Positions 28,445-38,852 are shown, counted from the first letter of the stretch. The stretch: DNA of 64,000 bases from Planococcus versutus (GCF_001186155.3 NZ_CP016540.2:1342001-1406000), one strand, 5' to 3'. Made by a program: numbers and translations. Notes: generated from the sequence alone by a model not told the origin.

Positions 28445-29200
28445 ATGGTATTAACTTATTCTGTTTTTATTGGCTTGTTTGGCCTTGTTTTTGGTTCGTT
28501 TTTTAATGTTGTTGGTTTACGTGTGCCCAAAAAGGAATCGATTGCTTACCCGCCTTCACATTGCACCAATTGCGACCGACGCTTGACGGCGATTGATTTG
28601 GTGCCAGTGTTTTCTTACTTGTTTTTGAAAGGTCAGTGCCGAACATGTGGCTCGAAAATCCATTGGGTGTATCCGTTAATAGAAGCCATCACGGCGATTT
28701 TATTCGTCGCATCGTATTTAGTGTTTGGTTTTACACCCGAACTTGTCGTTGCGATTTTGTTTGTGTCGCTATTGGTCATCATCACCGTATCAGACATTGC
28801 GTACATGCTCATTCCAGATAAAGTGCTACTGCCGTTTGCGGTCGTGCTGCTCGGACTTCGTTTGTTTGTTCCACTGGATCCGTGGTGGGATAGTTTAGTT
28901 GGAGCCGTTGTTGGATTTGGCTTGTTGTTTTTGATTGCGGTTGTTTCAAAAGGCGGCATGGGCGGCGGCGACATCAAACTATTTTTCGTCATCGGTTTGG
29001 TACTCGGTTCAGTCGGAATTTTAATGACTTTGTTTTTCGCATCGTTTATTGGTGCGATTGTAGGCATTATTCAATTACGTGTGACAAAAAAAGGTCGGAA
29101 AACACCGATTCCGTTTGGGCCATCGATCGCGGTCGCAGCTGTTATCGTTTACTTCTGGGGTGACGGGCTGCTTGCATGGTATATGAATTTTCTAGGATGA
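28445..29200 (+). CDS. pilD: Prepilin leader peptidase/N-methyltransferase PilD (ComC)
   Basis: ATG 28445 follows GAGGG with good spacing and gives 251 residues; the open frame reaching back to 28385 runs into the repeat. The N-terminal domain has the two zinc CxxC pairs (CTNC, CRTC). The aspartyl protease site is formed by SDIAYMLIPD and GGGDIKLFF. Several membrane segments follow. It cleaves the leaders of the prepilins encoded nearby. It sits at the comC locus of B. subtilis (folC-comC-maf), so it may also process competence pseudopilins. Confidence 0.95.
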   Translation: MVLTYSVFIGLFGLVFGSFFNVVGLRVPKKESIAYPPSHCTNCDRRLTAIDLVPVFSYLFLKGQCRTCGSKIHWVYPLIEAITAILFVASYLVFGFTPELVVAILFVSLLVIITVSDIAYMLIPDKVLLPFAVVLLGLRLFVPLDPWWDSLVGAVVGFGLLFLIAVVSKGGMGGGDIKLFFVIGLVLGSVGILMTLFFASFIGAIVGIIQLRVTKKGRKTPIPFGPSIAVAAVIVYFWGDGLLAWYMNFLG

Positions 29201-29224
29201 AGCGGAGGCTTCATCTTTTTTTTG
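29196..29224 (+). terminator. Intrinsic terminator overlapping the pilD stop
   Basis: An 8-bp stem GATGAAGC/GCTTCATC with loop GGAG is followed by a long T run. The pilD stop codon lies inside the 5' arm. Confidence 0.9.
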
Positions 29225-29479
29225 TTTTACAAATCGCACCGTTTGTTTCTTCTTTCTAGTTGCAGAACGTTTTGTGTGCAGGAAAGCACATTGGTTTTGG
29301 AGCCGGTCATCTTGATTCTCGTAAAACCTAATTATAAACAGCAACACACAGCGCTTCCCGCAAATCAAAGCGATCAAATCTCATTTTTCAATACTTCAAT
29401 CCGACCAAAAATCATTTTTGGCTATTTGTTTAGTGTTTTTGCAGGTGGTATGATTCTTGAAAAAGGAGAGATTCCCTCT

Positions 29480-30088
29480 ATGAAATTTGTTTCCGATTTC
29501 CCAATCATTCTCGCATCTCAATCGCCTCGTCGCCAAGAACTTCTCGGCATGCTCGGCATTGATTTTACTATTGTTCCAAGTACAAAAGACGAACCCAATC
29601 CGCAGCAATTCCAAACTGCTCTCGGCTTTGTGTTAGCCTGTGCTGCACAAAAAGCACGAGAAGTAGCTACGGTTCATGCAGATGCCATCGTTATCGGCTC
29701 AGATACCATAGTTGCGCTAGACGATGAGATTTTACTTAAGCCCAAAAGCAAAGATCAAGCAAGAAGCTATTTGCAGAAATTATCAGGTCAAACGCATCAC
29801 GTCATTACGGCAGTGACTGTTTTGCAAAAAAATAGCGAATTGTCTTTTCATGAAACGGTAAAAGTGACGTTTTTTGAATTGCCAGAAGCGTGGATTGAAG
29901 CATATATCAATACAGCAGATCCGTATGACAAAGCAGGAGCTTATGGCATTCAAACTTTATCAGGACTTTTTGTAAAAGAAATTACTGGCGATTACAATGC
30001 GGTAGTGGGATTACCGATTGCTTTGTTAACACAGAAACTGGTCAGTGCTGGATTTGTTTCACTAGCAGGGAGTGGTGTCAGATGCTAA
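29480..30088 (+). CDS. maf: Maf-like nucleotide pyrophosphatase
   Basis: ATG 29480 after AAAAGGAGAG gives 202 residues, near the family length. The longer open frame from 29222 has no ribosome site and starts within the pilD terminator. The signature ASQSPRRQELLGMLG near the N-terminus and IVIGSDTIVALD are typical. Maf proteins hydrolyse non-canonical nucleoside triphosphates and were first linked to septum formation. It overlaps radC by seven bases. Confidence 0.95.
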   Translation: MKFVSDFPIILASQSPRRQELLGMLGIDFTIVPSTKDEPNPQQFQTALGFVLACAAQKAREVATVHADAIVIGSDTIVALDDEILLKPKSKDQARSYLQKLSGQTHHVITAVTVLQKNSELSFHETVKVTFFELPEAWIEAYINTADPYDKAGAYGIQTLSGLFVKEITGDYNAVVGLPIALLTQKLVSAGFVSLAGSGVRC

Positions 30089-30774
30089 ACGAAGCACAGT
30101 TAATGATTCGTGATGTACATATATCCGACCGGCCGCGTGAGCGCTTGATTCATCAAGGAGCCACCGCTTTGTCGAATCAAGAACTAATCGCGATTTTACT
30201 CCGTACAGGCAGTCGTCAAGAGTCGGTATTGCATTTGGCAAACCGCGTATTGACTCATTTCGAACAAATTCAAGAATTGAAAAACGCCACAATCGAAGAA
30301 ATGGTAGCGATCAATGGCATTGGACAAGCAAAAGCGGTTCAATTACTTGCGGCTGTTGAATTGGGACGACGCTTATCTTCAAAGCAAACCGACACAAAGT
30401 TTACCATTCGTTCTCCTAAAGACGCGGCTTCTTACTTAATGGCAGACATGACTTCACTCAAGCAAGAACATTTTGTGGTGTTGTTCCTCAATATTAAAAA
30501 CCAAGTTATGCACCGGCAAACTATTTTTGTGGGCAACTTGAATGCCTCTATTGTTCATCCACGCGAAATTTTCCGTGAAGCGGTGCGCCGTTCGTCTGCT
30601 TCCATTGTTTGTGCTCACAACCATCCGTCTGGTAATCCAGCGCCATCACCAGAAGATATCGATGTGACCAAGCGACTGGTTGAAGCGGGCAGTATTATTG
30701 GAATCGAACTGCTCGATCACGTGATCATTGGTGACCATCAATTCATATCGTTGAAAGAAAAGGGGTTCATGTAG
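30082..30774 (+). CDS. radC: RadC family (JAB1/MPN domain) protein
   Basis: A 230-residue protein with an N-terminal helix-hairpin-helix (~60-85, INGIGQAKAVQLLA) and a C-terminal MPN domain. The JAMM metal site is HNHPSGNPAPSPEDID. The biochemical role of RadC is unsettled despite the DNA-repair label. It follows maf as in B. subtilis. Confidence 0.95.
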   Translation: MLNEAQLMIRDVHISDRPRERLIHQGATALSNQELIAILLRTGSRQESVLHLANRVLTHFEQIQELKNATIEEMVAINGIGQAKAVQLLAAVELGRRLSSKQTDTKFTIRSPKDAASYLMADMTSLKQEHFVVLFLNIKNQVMHRQTIFVGNLNASIVHPREIFREAVRRSSASIVCAHNHPSGNPAPSPEDIDVTKRLVEAGSIIGIELLDHVIIGDHQFISLKEKGFM

Positions 30775-30800
30775 CACTGTTTATTTTTTTCTTTTTCGTC

Positions 30801-30806
30801 TATAAT
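30801..30806 (+). promoter_or_regulatory. Probable -10 of the mreB promoter
   Basis: A perfect TATAAT lies 60 bases before the mreB start. The -35 at 17 bp (TGTTTA) is weak, so only the -10 is claimed. Confidence 0.45.
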
Positions 30807-30865
30807 AAGTGGTATTGTGTCAACGCACTTAGCAACATAGCGGCGTGTTAAAGAAGGGACGAAAA

Positions 30866-31897
30866 ATGGTGTTTGGATTTGGTCTAAAAGATGTAGGAAT
30901 TGATTTAGGTACAGCCAATACGTTGGTATATATTAAAGGCAAAGGAATTGTTCTTCGTGAACCTTCTGTTGTCGTTAAAAATAAACGAACAGAGGAAATT
31001 GTCGCGGTCGGTAGTCAAGCAAAAAACATGATGGGGCGAACAGCCGAATCGATTATTGCGATTCGTCCAATGACTGATGGTGTTATTGCTGATTACGATA
31101 CGACTTTGATTATGATAAAGCATTATTTAGAAGAAGCGTTTAAAGCCGTCGGCAGCAAATGGAAAAGTGGCACGGTTATGATTTGTGTTCCTTTTGGCAT
31201 AACTTCTGTCGAACAACGCGCTGTGTTAAATGCTGCACGTAGCGCTGGAGCTCGCGAAGCATTCACAATTGAAGAACCGTTCGCAGCAGCAATTGGTGCA
31301 GGGTTACCGGTTTGGGAACCTGTGGGCAGTATGGTCGTCGATATTGGGGGCGGTACCACAGAAGTAGCGATTATTTCTCTAGGTGGAATCGTTTCAAGCG
31401 AATCGATTCGTGTAGCTGGAGATGCATTTGATGTAGAAATTATTCACTATATCCGCAAAACTTATAATGTGTTAATCGGTGAGAGAACCGCAGAAGCGTT
31501 AAAACTTGGCATTGGATCCGCTGCGGTTTTAGAAGAATCTCAAAAAACGATTTCGATGGACATACGCGGTCGCGACTTGGTTACGGGATTTCCAAAAACA
31601 GTGCAAGTGACAGCTGGCGAAATTGTCGAAGCCGTTAAAGAGCCAATCGCTGAGATTATCGCTGGGATTAAAACAGCATTAGAAAAAACACCACCTGAAC
31701 TTAGCTCAGATGTGTTGGAAAATGGCATTGTGTTAACGGGTGGAGGAGCGCTACTAAAAAACCTCGACCGCGTTATCTCGAATGAAACGTCGATGCCTGT
31801 GTCGATTGCCGATCACCCACTGGATTGTGTTGCACTTGGCACAGGCAAGGCGCTGGAGAATATGGATAAATTCCGACGTCAGTTATCAATTAAATAA
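30866..31897 (+). CDS. mreB: Rod shape-determining protein MreB
   Basis: ATG 30866 after AAGAAGGGA gives 343 residues; an in-frame GTG at 30845 lacks a ribosome site. The actin fold shows phosphate 1 [13 protein letters not shown], phosphate 2 [13 protein letters not shown], and the adenosine motif [13 protein letters not shown]. It forms membrane-bound filaments that guide lateral wall synthesis. It heads mreB-mreC-mreD-minC-minD, so the cell is probably rod-shaped or descends from rods; cocci often lose this set. Confidence 0.97.
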   Translation: MVFGFGLKDVGIDLGTANTLVYIKGKGIVLREPSVVVKNKRTEEIVAVGSQAKNMMGRTAESIIAIRPMTDGVIADYDTTLIMIKHYLEEAFKAVGSKWKSGTVMICVPFGITSVEQRAVLNAARSAGAREAFTIEEPFAAAIGAGLPVWEPVGSMVVDIGGGTTEVAIISLGGIVSSESIRVAGDAFDVEIIHYIRKTYNVLIGERTAEALKLGIGSAAVLEESQKTISMDIRGRDLVTGFPKTVQVTAGEIVEAVKEPIAEIIAGIKTALEKTPPELSSDVLENGIVLTGGGALLKNLDRVISNETSMPVSIADHPLDCVALGTGKALENMDKFRRQLSIK

Positions 31898-31910
31898 GGA
31901 GGATGGCGAT

Positions 31911-32795
31911 ATGCCAAAGCTTTTTACAAACAAGCGGCTAATTTTGCTGCTGTTGGGTGTCATCCTGCTGGTTGCACTGATTTCTTTTTCGCTCCGCGAT
32001 CGTGACAATGTGTCACTTCCGGAACAAATTATAAAAGATGCTGTGGGAGCCGGGCAGTCGGCATTTTCACGACCTGCTCATGTTGTCACTGGTATTTTTG
32101 AAAATATCGATTCGTTGCTAAAGACATTTGAAGAAAACCAGCATTTGAAAACGCGTTTAGAAGAATTTGCAGGTGTGCAGGCTGAAGTCAAAGACTTGCG
32201 AACTGAAAACAAAGAACTCAAAGAAATCGTTGGAAAAGAAGAGGATTTACGTGAATTCAATCCCATTCAAGCAACGGTGATTGCCCGAAACCCCGATCAA
32301 TGGGAAGAAAAAATTATTTTAAACCAAGGCACCAATCAAGGTGTCGCAAAAAATATGGCGGTTATGACAGCGAGCGGGTTGATTGGAAAAATTACGTTAA
32401 CAACGCCTACAACGTCAACCGTTGAATTGATTTCGACGTTCAATCCTAATTACCGCATTTCAGCAATGGTCGTCGATGGCAAGAAAGATGTCTTTGGATT
32501 AATTGAAGGCTACGATGCAGAACGTCGCGAATTGCTGTTAAAACGAATTGACGCAAATATTGAACTCAAAAAAGGCGATCAAGTTATGTCTAGTGGACTT
32601 GGTGGGATTTTCCCGAAAGGTATTTTAATTGGGACAATCACAGAAGTCACCATCGATGAATTTGGGTTAACCAAACTTGCTTATGTAAAACCAGCAGCTA
32701 ATTTCTCTCTTTTAGATCATGTGATTATTGCGGATCGTGTGATGGAAGAAGTGGACGGTGAAGACAATGGCGTGACGGGAGACGATGAATCATGA
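31911..32795 (+). CDS. mreC: Rod shape-determining protein MreC
   Basis: ATG 31911 after AAGGAGGATG gives 294 residues; the open frame from 31782 overlaps mreB. One N-terminal membrane anchor (~9-28), a coiled coil (~65-110) and the two beta domains of MreC follow, including VIARNPDQWEEKIILNQG. MreC links MreB to the wall synthases outside the membrane. The tail is acidic. It overlaps mreD by four bases. Confidence 0.95.
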   Translation: MPKLFTNKRLILLLLGVILLVALISFSLRDRDNVSLPEQIIKDAVGAGQSAFSRPAHVVTGIFENIDSLLKTFEENQHLKTRLEEFAGVQAEVKDLRTENKELKEIVGKEEDLREFNPIQATVIARNPDQWEEKIILNQGTNQGVAKNMAVMTASGLIGKITLTTPTTSTVELISTFNPNYRISAMVVDGKKDVFGLIEGYDAERRELLLKRIDANIELKKGDQVMSSGLGGIFPKGILIGTITEVTIDEFGLTKLAYVKPAANFSLLDHVIIADRVMEEVDGEDNGVTGDDES

Positions 32796-33322
32796 TTCGT
32801 TTTCTTATCCCACTGATCTGTCTCGTCTTGTTTTTCATGGAACCGGTTTTTGGACTTTTTTCACCACTTGTTATTAATGGAGAACTGAATTATATTGTGC
32901 CCCGTTTTTTGATTATGTTCTTAATTTTTGTCACGCTTTATTACGATGTTAAACACGCCGTGTTTTACGGATTGTTTTTCGGGCTCTTGTATGATGTCTT
33001 TTACATTGATATTATTGGGTTATATTCTTTCTTGTATCCAGCTATTTGTTTAGTTGCCGCGTCTGTGTTTAAACGAATCCCGCAAAATTTAGTGACAGCG
33101 ACTTTACTAACGCTTGTTTTATTGGCACTGTTTGAATTTTTGCTTTACCAATTCTTCCTGCTCATTTCATTAACAGGTATGCCGCTTGATTTATTTGTTA
33201 CCATGCGGTTATGGCCAACGATGGTTGCCAACTCAATCTTTTTGGTGATGCTCGGATGGGTTTTTAAATCGGTAATGGTCACGCAATTATCAGAGCGTGA
33301 TCATAAAATAGGGTTATATTAA
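32792..33322 (+). CDS. mreD: Rod shape-determining protein MreD
   Basis: A 176-residue, very hydrophobic protein with five to six membrane segments, typical of MreD. FGLLYDVFYIDIIGLYSFLY fits the family's conserved acidic-turn region. It acts with MreC in the elongasome. It overlaps mreC by four bases. Confidence 0.93.
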   Translation: MIRFLIPLICLVLFFMEPVFGLFSPLVINGELNYIVPRFLIMFLIFVTLYYDVKHAVFYGLFFGLLYDVFYIDIIGLYSFLYPAICLVAASVFKRIPQNLVTATLLTLVLLALFEFLLYQFFLLISLTGMPLDLFVTMRLWPTMVANSIFLVMLGWVFKSVMVTQLSERDHKIGLY

Positions 33323-33344
33323 TGAAAGTGCAGGTGACATTTTG

Positions 33345-34010
33345 TTGAAAAATCTCGTTAATATTAAAGGGAAAAATAAAGGGCTTGTGCTTTATCTTGA
33401 TGATCAATGCGCATATTCCGAGTTATTGCCCGCACTAAAAGCAAAGGTTTCAGAACCCGCGCTTGATAGCGATACGGAAGTAACGATTCATTTGAACAAA
33501 CGCTATTGTACAGAAAGTCAAATTGCAGAATTGAGCGAAATCATTGCAACCAATCCTCATTTGAAGGTAGTCGGAGCAACCAGTGATATCCTAACAGTAA
33601 AAGAAAGTGATCAACTGATTCTCGAGCGCCAGTCAGAAACCTATGTGGGAATTGTCCGGTCTGGTCAAATTGTTAAAGCAGAAGGTGACTTAGTGGTTAT
33701 TGGTGATGTAAACCCGAACGGCCGTGTAGAAGCGGGTGGAAGTGTTTATGTGCTAGGTCGTTTAAAAGGCGCGGCTCACGCCGGAACTAAAGGCAATCGC
33801 GACGCAGTTATTGCAGCGTCGTGGCTCGAAGCAACACAATTAAAGATTCACGACGAATTGGAAACCATGACAGACGAATTGTCTAGTTTATCGGAACAAC
33901 CGGAAATGGAATGTGCATATTTACATACAAATGGTACGATCATCATTGACCGGTTGCAGGAATTGCGTTTTATCCGTCCGCAAATTTCAACGTTTAAAGG
34001 AGGAAGCTAG
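33345..34010 (+). CDS. minC: Septum site-determining protein MinC
   Basis: Two consecutive TTG codons (33342, 33345) can start the gene; AGGTGA at 33332-33337 is seven bases from the second, which is chosen (221 residues). The N-terminal FtsZ-inhibiting domain begins NLVNIKGKNKGLVLYLDD. The C-terminal beta-helix has GDVNPNGRVEAGGSVYVLG and LKGAAHAG, which bind MinD. MinC blocks FtsZ ring formation away from mid-cell. Confidence 0.95.
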   Translation: MKNLVNIKGKNKGLVLYLDDQCAYSELLPALKAKVSEPALDSDTEVTIHLNKRYCTESQIAELSEIIATNPHLKVVGATSDILTVKESDQLILERQSETYVGIVRSGQIVKAEGDLVVIGDVNPNGRVEAGGSVYVLGRLKGAAHAGTKGNRDAVIAASWLEATQLKIHDELETMTDELSSLSEQPEMECAYLHTNGTIIIDRLQELRFIRPQISTFKGGS

Positions 34011-34011
34011 T

Positions 34012-34812
34012 GTGGGAGAAGCTATCGTAATTACATCAGGTAAGGGAGGCGTCGGTAAAACGACGACAACCGCCAACCTCGGCACTGCATTGGCTCTTCA
34101 AGGAAAGAAAGTTTGTTTGATTGATACCGATATTGGATTGCGTAACCTTGATGTAATTTTAGGACTTGAAAATCGCATCATTTATGATTTGATTGATGTA
34201 CTCGAAGGTCGCTGCAAAGTGCATCAAGCGCTTGTTAAAGACAAACGGTTTGAAGACATGCTGTATTTATTGCCAGCTGCACAAACGGCTGACAAAAATG
34301 ACGTCAATCCCGAACAAATGAAAGAATTAGTAACTGAATTGAAAAGCGATTACGATTTCGTCATTATTGATTGCCCAGCTGGAATTGAGCAAGGCTATAA
34401 AAATGCGGTCGCTGGAGCTGATCATGCAATTGTCGTGACCACACCTGAAATTTCAGCTGTTCGTGACGCAGATCGCATCATCGGCTTGTTGGAACTTGAA
34501 GAAAACATTGATGCGCCGCGGCTAATTATCAACCGAATTCGTCCACATTTGATGAAAGCGGGAGAAGCACTGGATATTAATGAAATAACAACTCATTTGT
34601 CAATCGATTTGTTGGGCATTGTAGCAGACGACGAACGCGTCATCTCGAGTTCGAACAAAGGCGAGCCCATCGTTATGGACCCATCTAATCCTGCAGCGCT
34701 CGGCTACCGCAACATTGCGCGTCGCTTGCTTGGAGAATCAGTTCCATTGATGAGCATGGAAAAAGCACCGCCTAGTTTGTTTACTAAAATCAAAGCCGTT
34801 TTTACAAAATAA
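34012..34812 (+). CDS. minD: Septum site-determining ATPase MinD
   Basis: GTG 34012 after AAAGGAGGAAG gives 266 residues. The deviant Walker A is SGKGGVGKTTTTANLG, switch II is IIDCPAGIEQGYKNA. The C-terminal SLFTKIKAVFTK is the amphipathic membrane-targeting helix. MinD recruits MinC to the membrane. It ends the mre-min operon. Confidence 0.97.
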   Translation: MGEAIVITSGKGGVGKTTTTANLGTALALQGKKVCLIDTDIGLRNLDVILGLENRIIYDLIDVLEGRCKVHQALVKDKRFEDMLYLLPAAQTADKNDVNPEQMKELVTELKSDYDFVIIDCPAGIEQGYKNAVAGADHAIVVTTPEISAVRDADRIIGLLELEENIDAPRLIINRIRPHLMKAGEALDINEITTHLSIDLLGIVADDERVISSSNKGEPIVMDPSNPAALGYRNIARRLLGESVPLMSMEKAPPSLFTKIKAVFTK

Positions 34813-34819
34813 CATTTCC

Positions 34820-34852
34820 AAAGCCTTCGCTCATGCAGCGAAGGCTTTTTTA
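34820..34852 (+). terminator. Intrinsic terminator after minD
   Basis: A 12-bp stem AAAGCCTTCGCT/AGCGAAGGCTTT with loop CATGC is followed by T. Confidence 0.95.
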
Positions 34853-35324
34853 AAACTACAGGAAGTATCGAATGACCGATTTTTTATTGCTGCAACTGGT
34901 TGCAGTAGAACGTTTACTGCCTAGTCACGAATCAAAGGAAGTTGTTTTGTCTGCACTAAAAAATGCTTTAGCAGGCTGGATTTCTCGGCGTTTCGGTCGT
35001 ATCACTCGGTTTTTTGCCGTTTCATTTAGAACAGGTAGTGCGAGAAACAAAACTGTTTAATGTCACGACACTGACGACGAAGTTATGCATTTTTTCAATG
35101 CGCAATTCGTGGTGCTAGCTGGTCATAAACTCAATACGCGTGTTGCGTACCAGTTGCTCGGTGTCAAAGACCAATGCGTGTTATACCGATTACTCAAAAA
35201 GTCAGCACCAAAGAGTAATATACGAAACGCACGGCTGACCGCATCTTGCACTGAAATAACCGCACTTCATATAAGTCAAAACCTTGCACCATTCAACCAA
35301 TTTCACGAAACATTACATTGTCTA
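34853..35324 (+). other. Gene-poor gap where spoIVFA/spoIVFB would lie; possible decayed gene
   Basis: In B. subtilis spoIVFA and spoIVFB lie between minD and rplU. Here about 470 bases contain only short, unconvincing open frames (34872-35060 and 35085-35333). Neither has a good ribosome site or a recognisable motif. The segment is codon-like in composition and shifts frame, so it could be the worn remains of a gene. I could not align it to SpoIVFB by eye, so the call stays open. Confidence 0.35.
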
Positions 35325-35354
35325 TTGACGTGAGAAGGCGTGACATGGTATTAT
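35325..35354 (+). promoter_or_regulatory. Promoter of the rplU operon
   Basis: TTGACG (35325-35330), an 18-bp spacer ending in TGG, and TATTAT (35349-35354) form an extended -10 promoter about 120 bases before rplU. Confidence 0.75.
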
Positions 35355-35361
35355 TCTACTG

Positions 35362-35460
35362 TTATGTTTGTAGCGTACCGTTGCTACAACCGCTCGAATC
35401 AGGTTATTTTAAGAAGATGCTTTGGCAGATCACCTGAATAGGCGAGTCTTAATCTAAGAG
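35362..35460 (+). ncRNA. Probable ribosomal protein L21 leader RNA
   Basis: The 5' untranslated region of rplU can form a 7-bp hairpin (TTGTAGC 35368-35374 with GCTACAA 35383-35389) and a second stem (TCAGGT 35399-35404 with ACCTGA 35432-35437). An L21 leader family is known before rplU in Bacillales. The assignment rests on position and pairing, not on a covariance search. Confidence 0.6.
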
Positions 35461-35473
35461 GAGGTGCAAGGAT

Positions 35474-35782
35474 ATGTACGCAATTATTGAAACTGGTGGA
35501 AAACAAATCAAAGTTGAAGCAGGCCAAGAAATCTACGTTGAGAAATTGACTGGAGAAGCTGGTGATGTTATCACTTTTGACAAAGTTCTATTTGTAGGTG
35601 GAGATGATACGAAAGTGGGTGTTCCTTTTGTTGAAGGAGCTACTGTTACGGCTAAAGTTGTAAAAAGCGGCCGCGCTAAAAAGATCACAGTTTTCACTTA
35701 TAAAGCGAAAAAGAACTACCATAGAAAAAAAGGTCACCGTCAGCCATACACGAAATTGACTGTCGATGCTATTAACCTGTAA
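35474..35782 (+). CDS. rplU: 50S ribosomal protein L21
   Basis: A 102-residue L21 with [18 protein letters not shown] at the N-terminus and [19 protein letters not shown] at the C-terminus. It binds 23S rRNA. GAGGAGGTG precedes the start. It is followed by prp and rpmA in the normal Firmicutes order. Confidence 0.98.
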   Translation: MYAIIETGGKQIKVEAGQEIYVEKLTGEAGDVITFDKVLFVGGDDTKVGVPFVEGATVTAKVVKSGRAKKITVFTYKAKKNYHRKKGHRQPYTKLTVDAINL

Positions 35783-35784
35783 GC

Positions 35785-36418
<634 letters not shown>

Positions 36419-36427
36419 TACAAAACG

Positions 36428-36456
36428 AAAAGGGCTGCTTTCGCAGTCCTTTTTCT
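36428..36456 (+). terminator. Intrinsic terminator after rpmA
   Basis: An 11-bp stem AAAAGGGCTGC/GCAGTCCTTTT (one G-U) with loop TTTC ends in T. Confidence 0.88.
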
Positions 36457-36525
36457 TTTGAACACAATAGCTCTAGCTCACGGAACACATTCGGTAAATT
36501 ATTTAAGGAATTTGCCAAGCATTAT

Positions 36526-36534
36526 TGGTATACT
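36526..36534 (+). promoter_or_regulatory. Extended -10 promoter for spo0B-obg
   Basis: TGG-TATACT lies about 30 bases before spo0B. No good -35 is seen. Confidence 0.5.
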
Positions 36535-36564
36535 GGAATAAGAGTCTGAATCGGGGTGTGACGT

Positions 36565-37080
36565 ATGGCAAACCCAATCACAGTAGCACAATCGCTTCGG
36601 CATGCGCGCCATGATTTTTTAAATGAGCTGCAATTAATCAAAATGAATTTAGACCTTGGCCGTCTTCAAGAGGCGCAAGCAATAATTCGTTCGCATGCCG
36701 AAGCGTCTATGCATGTCAGTCGGCTAGCCGACATCGGGCTACCGCTGACAGAAGAGTGGTTGCTGACAGTCAATTGGTCTTATACTGGATTTCGTTTTAA
36801 CATCGCGTGTTATGCGACTGCAGCACCATCTCATTTGGATGGCGCATTTCGGCGTTTTTTAGAGGATTTTGTGAAACAGGCAAACCAACACGTGGATCCG
36901 GATCAAGTGTTTGAGGGTGTGATTTCACTAACATCCAATGCCTCATTTTTTGAAATGAACATCACGTATCCGGAAAATTGGCCGGATTTGAACATAGTGG
37001 AAACAGATGGTTTCACGGTAGCAAAAGAGTGCAATGAAGACAGTGCAACAATTTCTGTTCGTGCACAGATGGAGGGATAG
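36565..37080 (+). CDS. spo0B: Spo0B-like sporulation initiation phosphotransferase
   Basis: A 171-residue protein with the Spo0B phosphotransferase hairpin: [20 protein letters not shown], in which His16 corresponds to the phosphorylated His30 of B. subtilis. The C-terminal half is a weakly conserved, ATPase-like fold without clear nucleotide motifs, as in Spo0B. In spore formers it passes phosphate from Spo0F to Spo0A. It is kept in its normal place before obg although neighbouring spore genes are gone. It may serve another phosphorelay output or be maintained by translational coupling with obg. Confidence 0.82.
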   Translation: MANPITVAQSLRHARHDFLNELQLIKMNLDLGRLQEAQAIIRSHAEASMHVSRLADIGLPLTEEWLLTVNWSYTGFRFNIACYATAAPSHLDGAFRRFLEDFVKQANQHVDPDQVFEGVISLTSNASFFEMNITYPENWPDLNIVETDGFTVAKECNEDSATISVRAQMEG

Positions 37081-37081
37081 T

Positions 37082-38368
37082 ATGTTTGTCGATCACGTAA
37101 AAGTTTATGTTAGAGGTGGCGACGGCGGAGATGGCATGGTTGCTTTCCGTCGCGAAAAATATGTACCAAACGGCGGACCTGCTGGCGGAGATGGCGGTAA
37201 AGGCGGAAATATCGTCTTTATCGTTGAAGAAGGATTGCGTACGTTAATGGATTTCCGTTACAAACGGATTTTTAAAGCCGAACGTGGAACACACGGCATG
37301 AGTGCCAACAAACACGGTGCAAAAGCAGAAGATACATTGATCAAAGTTCCGCCGGGCACAGTCGTTAAAGACGTTGACACAGGAGAAACCATTGCTGATT
37401 TAGTGGAGCACGGTCAAACAGCGGTTATTGCGAAAGGTGGACGTGGAGGACGCGGAAACTCGCGTTTTGCAACGCCAGCTAATCCTGCACCGGAGCTTTC
37501 TGAAAAAGGCGAACCAGGTTTCGAACGCAATGTTATTTTGGAATTGAAAGTATTAGCAGATGCTGGACTTGTAGGATTTCCAAGTGTTGGTAAATCGACG
37601 TTATTGTCAGTCGTATCAGCAGCAAAACCTAAAATTGCGGAATATCATTTTACCACGATTGTACCAAACTTGGGCATGGTCGAAACAGAAGACCAACGCA
37701 GTTTTGTTATGGCCGATTTGCCTGGATTGATTGAAGGTGCTCACGAAGGAATCGGCCTTGGCCATCAATTCCTACGTCATATTGAACGCACACGTGTCAT
37801 TATCCACGTAATCGACATGTCGGCTCTTGAAGGTCGCGATCCTTATGAAGATTATGTAACAATCAATGAAGAGTTAAAACAATACAATATGCGTTTAACG
37901 GAACGGCCACAATTGATTGTTGCAAACAAAATGGATATGCCAGATTCTGAAGAGAATTTGAAAAAATTCCGTGAAAAATTACCAGAAGATGCACGAATTT
38001 TCCCGATTTCTGCATTATCACGTAAAGGCTTGAGCAATTTATTGTTTGCGATTGCGGATATTATTGAAGTCACACCGGAATTCCCAATGATTGACGAAGA
38101 AGAAGCTTCAGAAAGCACAGTTCTTTACAAACACGAAAGCGATGCAGATGGCTTTGATATTTCGCGTGGTCCGGACGGCGCCTTTATTTTGACTGGTTAT
38201 GCGATTGAACGGATGTTCAAGATGACGGATTTCTCTCGTGAAGATTCGATTCGCCGATTTGCTCGTCAAATGCGCGGCATGGGAATTGATGACGCTCTTC
38301 GTGACCGCGGAGCAGAAAATGGCGATACGGTTCGCTTGCTTGAATTCGAATTCGAATTTATGGATTGA
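37082..38368 (+). CDS. obg: GTPase ObgE/CgtA
   Basis: ATG 37082 after GGAGGGATAGT gives 428 residues; the open frame from 37034 overlaps spo0B. The glycine-rich OBG domain (1-158) starts [19 protein letters not shown]. The G domain has [25 protein letters not shown] and NKMD. The C-terminal OCT domain ends the protein. It is an essential GTPase in 50S assembly and stress signalling. Confidence 0.97.
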   Translation: MFVDHVKVYVRGGDGGDGMVAFRREKYVPNGGPAGGDGGKGGNIVFIVEEGLRTLMDFRYKRIFKAERGTHGMSANKHGAKAEDTLIKVPPGTVVKDVDTGETIADLVEHGQTAVIAKGGRGGRGNSRFATPANPAPELSEKGEPGFERNVILELKVLADAGLVGFPSVGKSTLLSVVSAAKPKIAEYHFTTIVPNLGMVETEDQRSFVMADLPGLIEGAHEGIGLGHQFLRHIERTRVIIHVIDMSALEGRDPYEDYVTINEELKQYNMRLTERPQLIVANKMDMPDSEENLKKFREKLPEDARIFPISALSRKGLSNLLFAIADIIEVTPEFPMIDEEEASESTVLYKHESDADGFDISRGPDGAFILTGYAIERMFKMTDFSREDSIRRFARQMRGMGIDDALRDRGAENGDTVRLLEFEFEFMD

Positions 38369-38384
38369 TGCGGAGGTTGCTTGG

Positions 38385-38837
38385 ATGAAGGACATTTCGG
38401 AACAACGGTATTATTTAGTGCGTGAAGATGTTTTGACAGAAGCGATGCAAAAAACGCTTGAAGTGAAAAAAATGCTACAAAAAGATCGGATTACGATTTT
38501 GGAAGCAGTCAACAAAACAGGACTTTCACGCTCTGCGTTTTATAAATATCGGGACGCTGTATTTCCGTTCCATTCGATTGTCAAAGAGCGGATCCTGACA
38601 GTTTTTCTTCAATTAGAAGACCGCTCAGGAACGCTTGCGACACTCTTGCAAACAGTTGCTGAAAACGGCTGTAATATTTTAACGATTCATCAAACCATTC
38701 CGATCCAAGGACGCGCGAATGTCACGTTGTCTCTTGATGTGACGGCAATGGGCGGAAATTTAGACTTGTTTTTGCAACAACTGAAAAAACTCGATTTTGT
38801 CGAGTCAGCTGATATTGTATCAAGTGGATCATTTTAA
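38385..38837 (+). CDS. pheB: ACT domain protein PheB
   Basis: ATG 38385 after CGGAGG gives 150 residues; the longer frame overlaps obg. The N-terminal half has a helix-turn-helix-like segment ([20 protein letters not shown]). The C-terminal half is an ACT domain ([20 protein letters not shown]), which usually binds amino acids. It lies before pheA as in B. subtilis, where it is annotated as a chorismate mutase-like ACT protein without proven activity. Confidence 0.92.
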   Translation: MKDISEQRYYLVREDVLTEAMQKTLEVKKMLQKDRITILEAVNKTGLSRSAFYKYRDAVFPFHSIVKERILTVFLQLEDRSGTLATLLQTVAENGCNILTIHQTIPIQGRANVTLSLDVTAMGGNLDLFLQQLKKLDFVESADIVSSGSF

Positions 38838-38852
38838 TGGAGGAATGTTTAA

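Noticed and set aside
28633..29067. 144-residue open frame on the minus strand inside pilD
   Set aside because: Low-complexity Thr/Pro/Asn-rich translation of antisense membrane-protein codons; not a gene.
29222..29479. N-terminal extension of Maf (frame open from 29222)
   Set aside because: The extension starts inside the pilD terminator, has no ribosome site, and the family N-terminus and AAAAGGAGAG support ATG 29480.
34872..35333. Two short plus-strand open frames (62 and 82 codons) as real genes
   Set aside because: No adequate ribosome site, no recognised motif, and they lie in different frames; treated as possible gene remains only.
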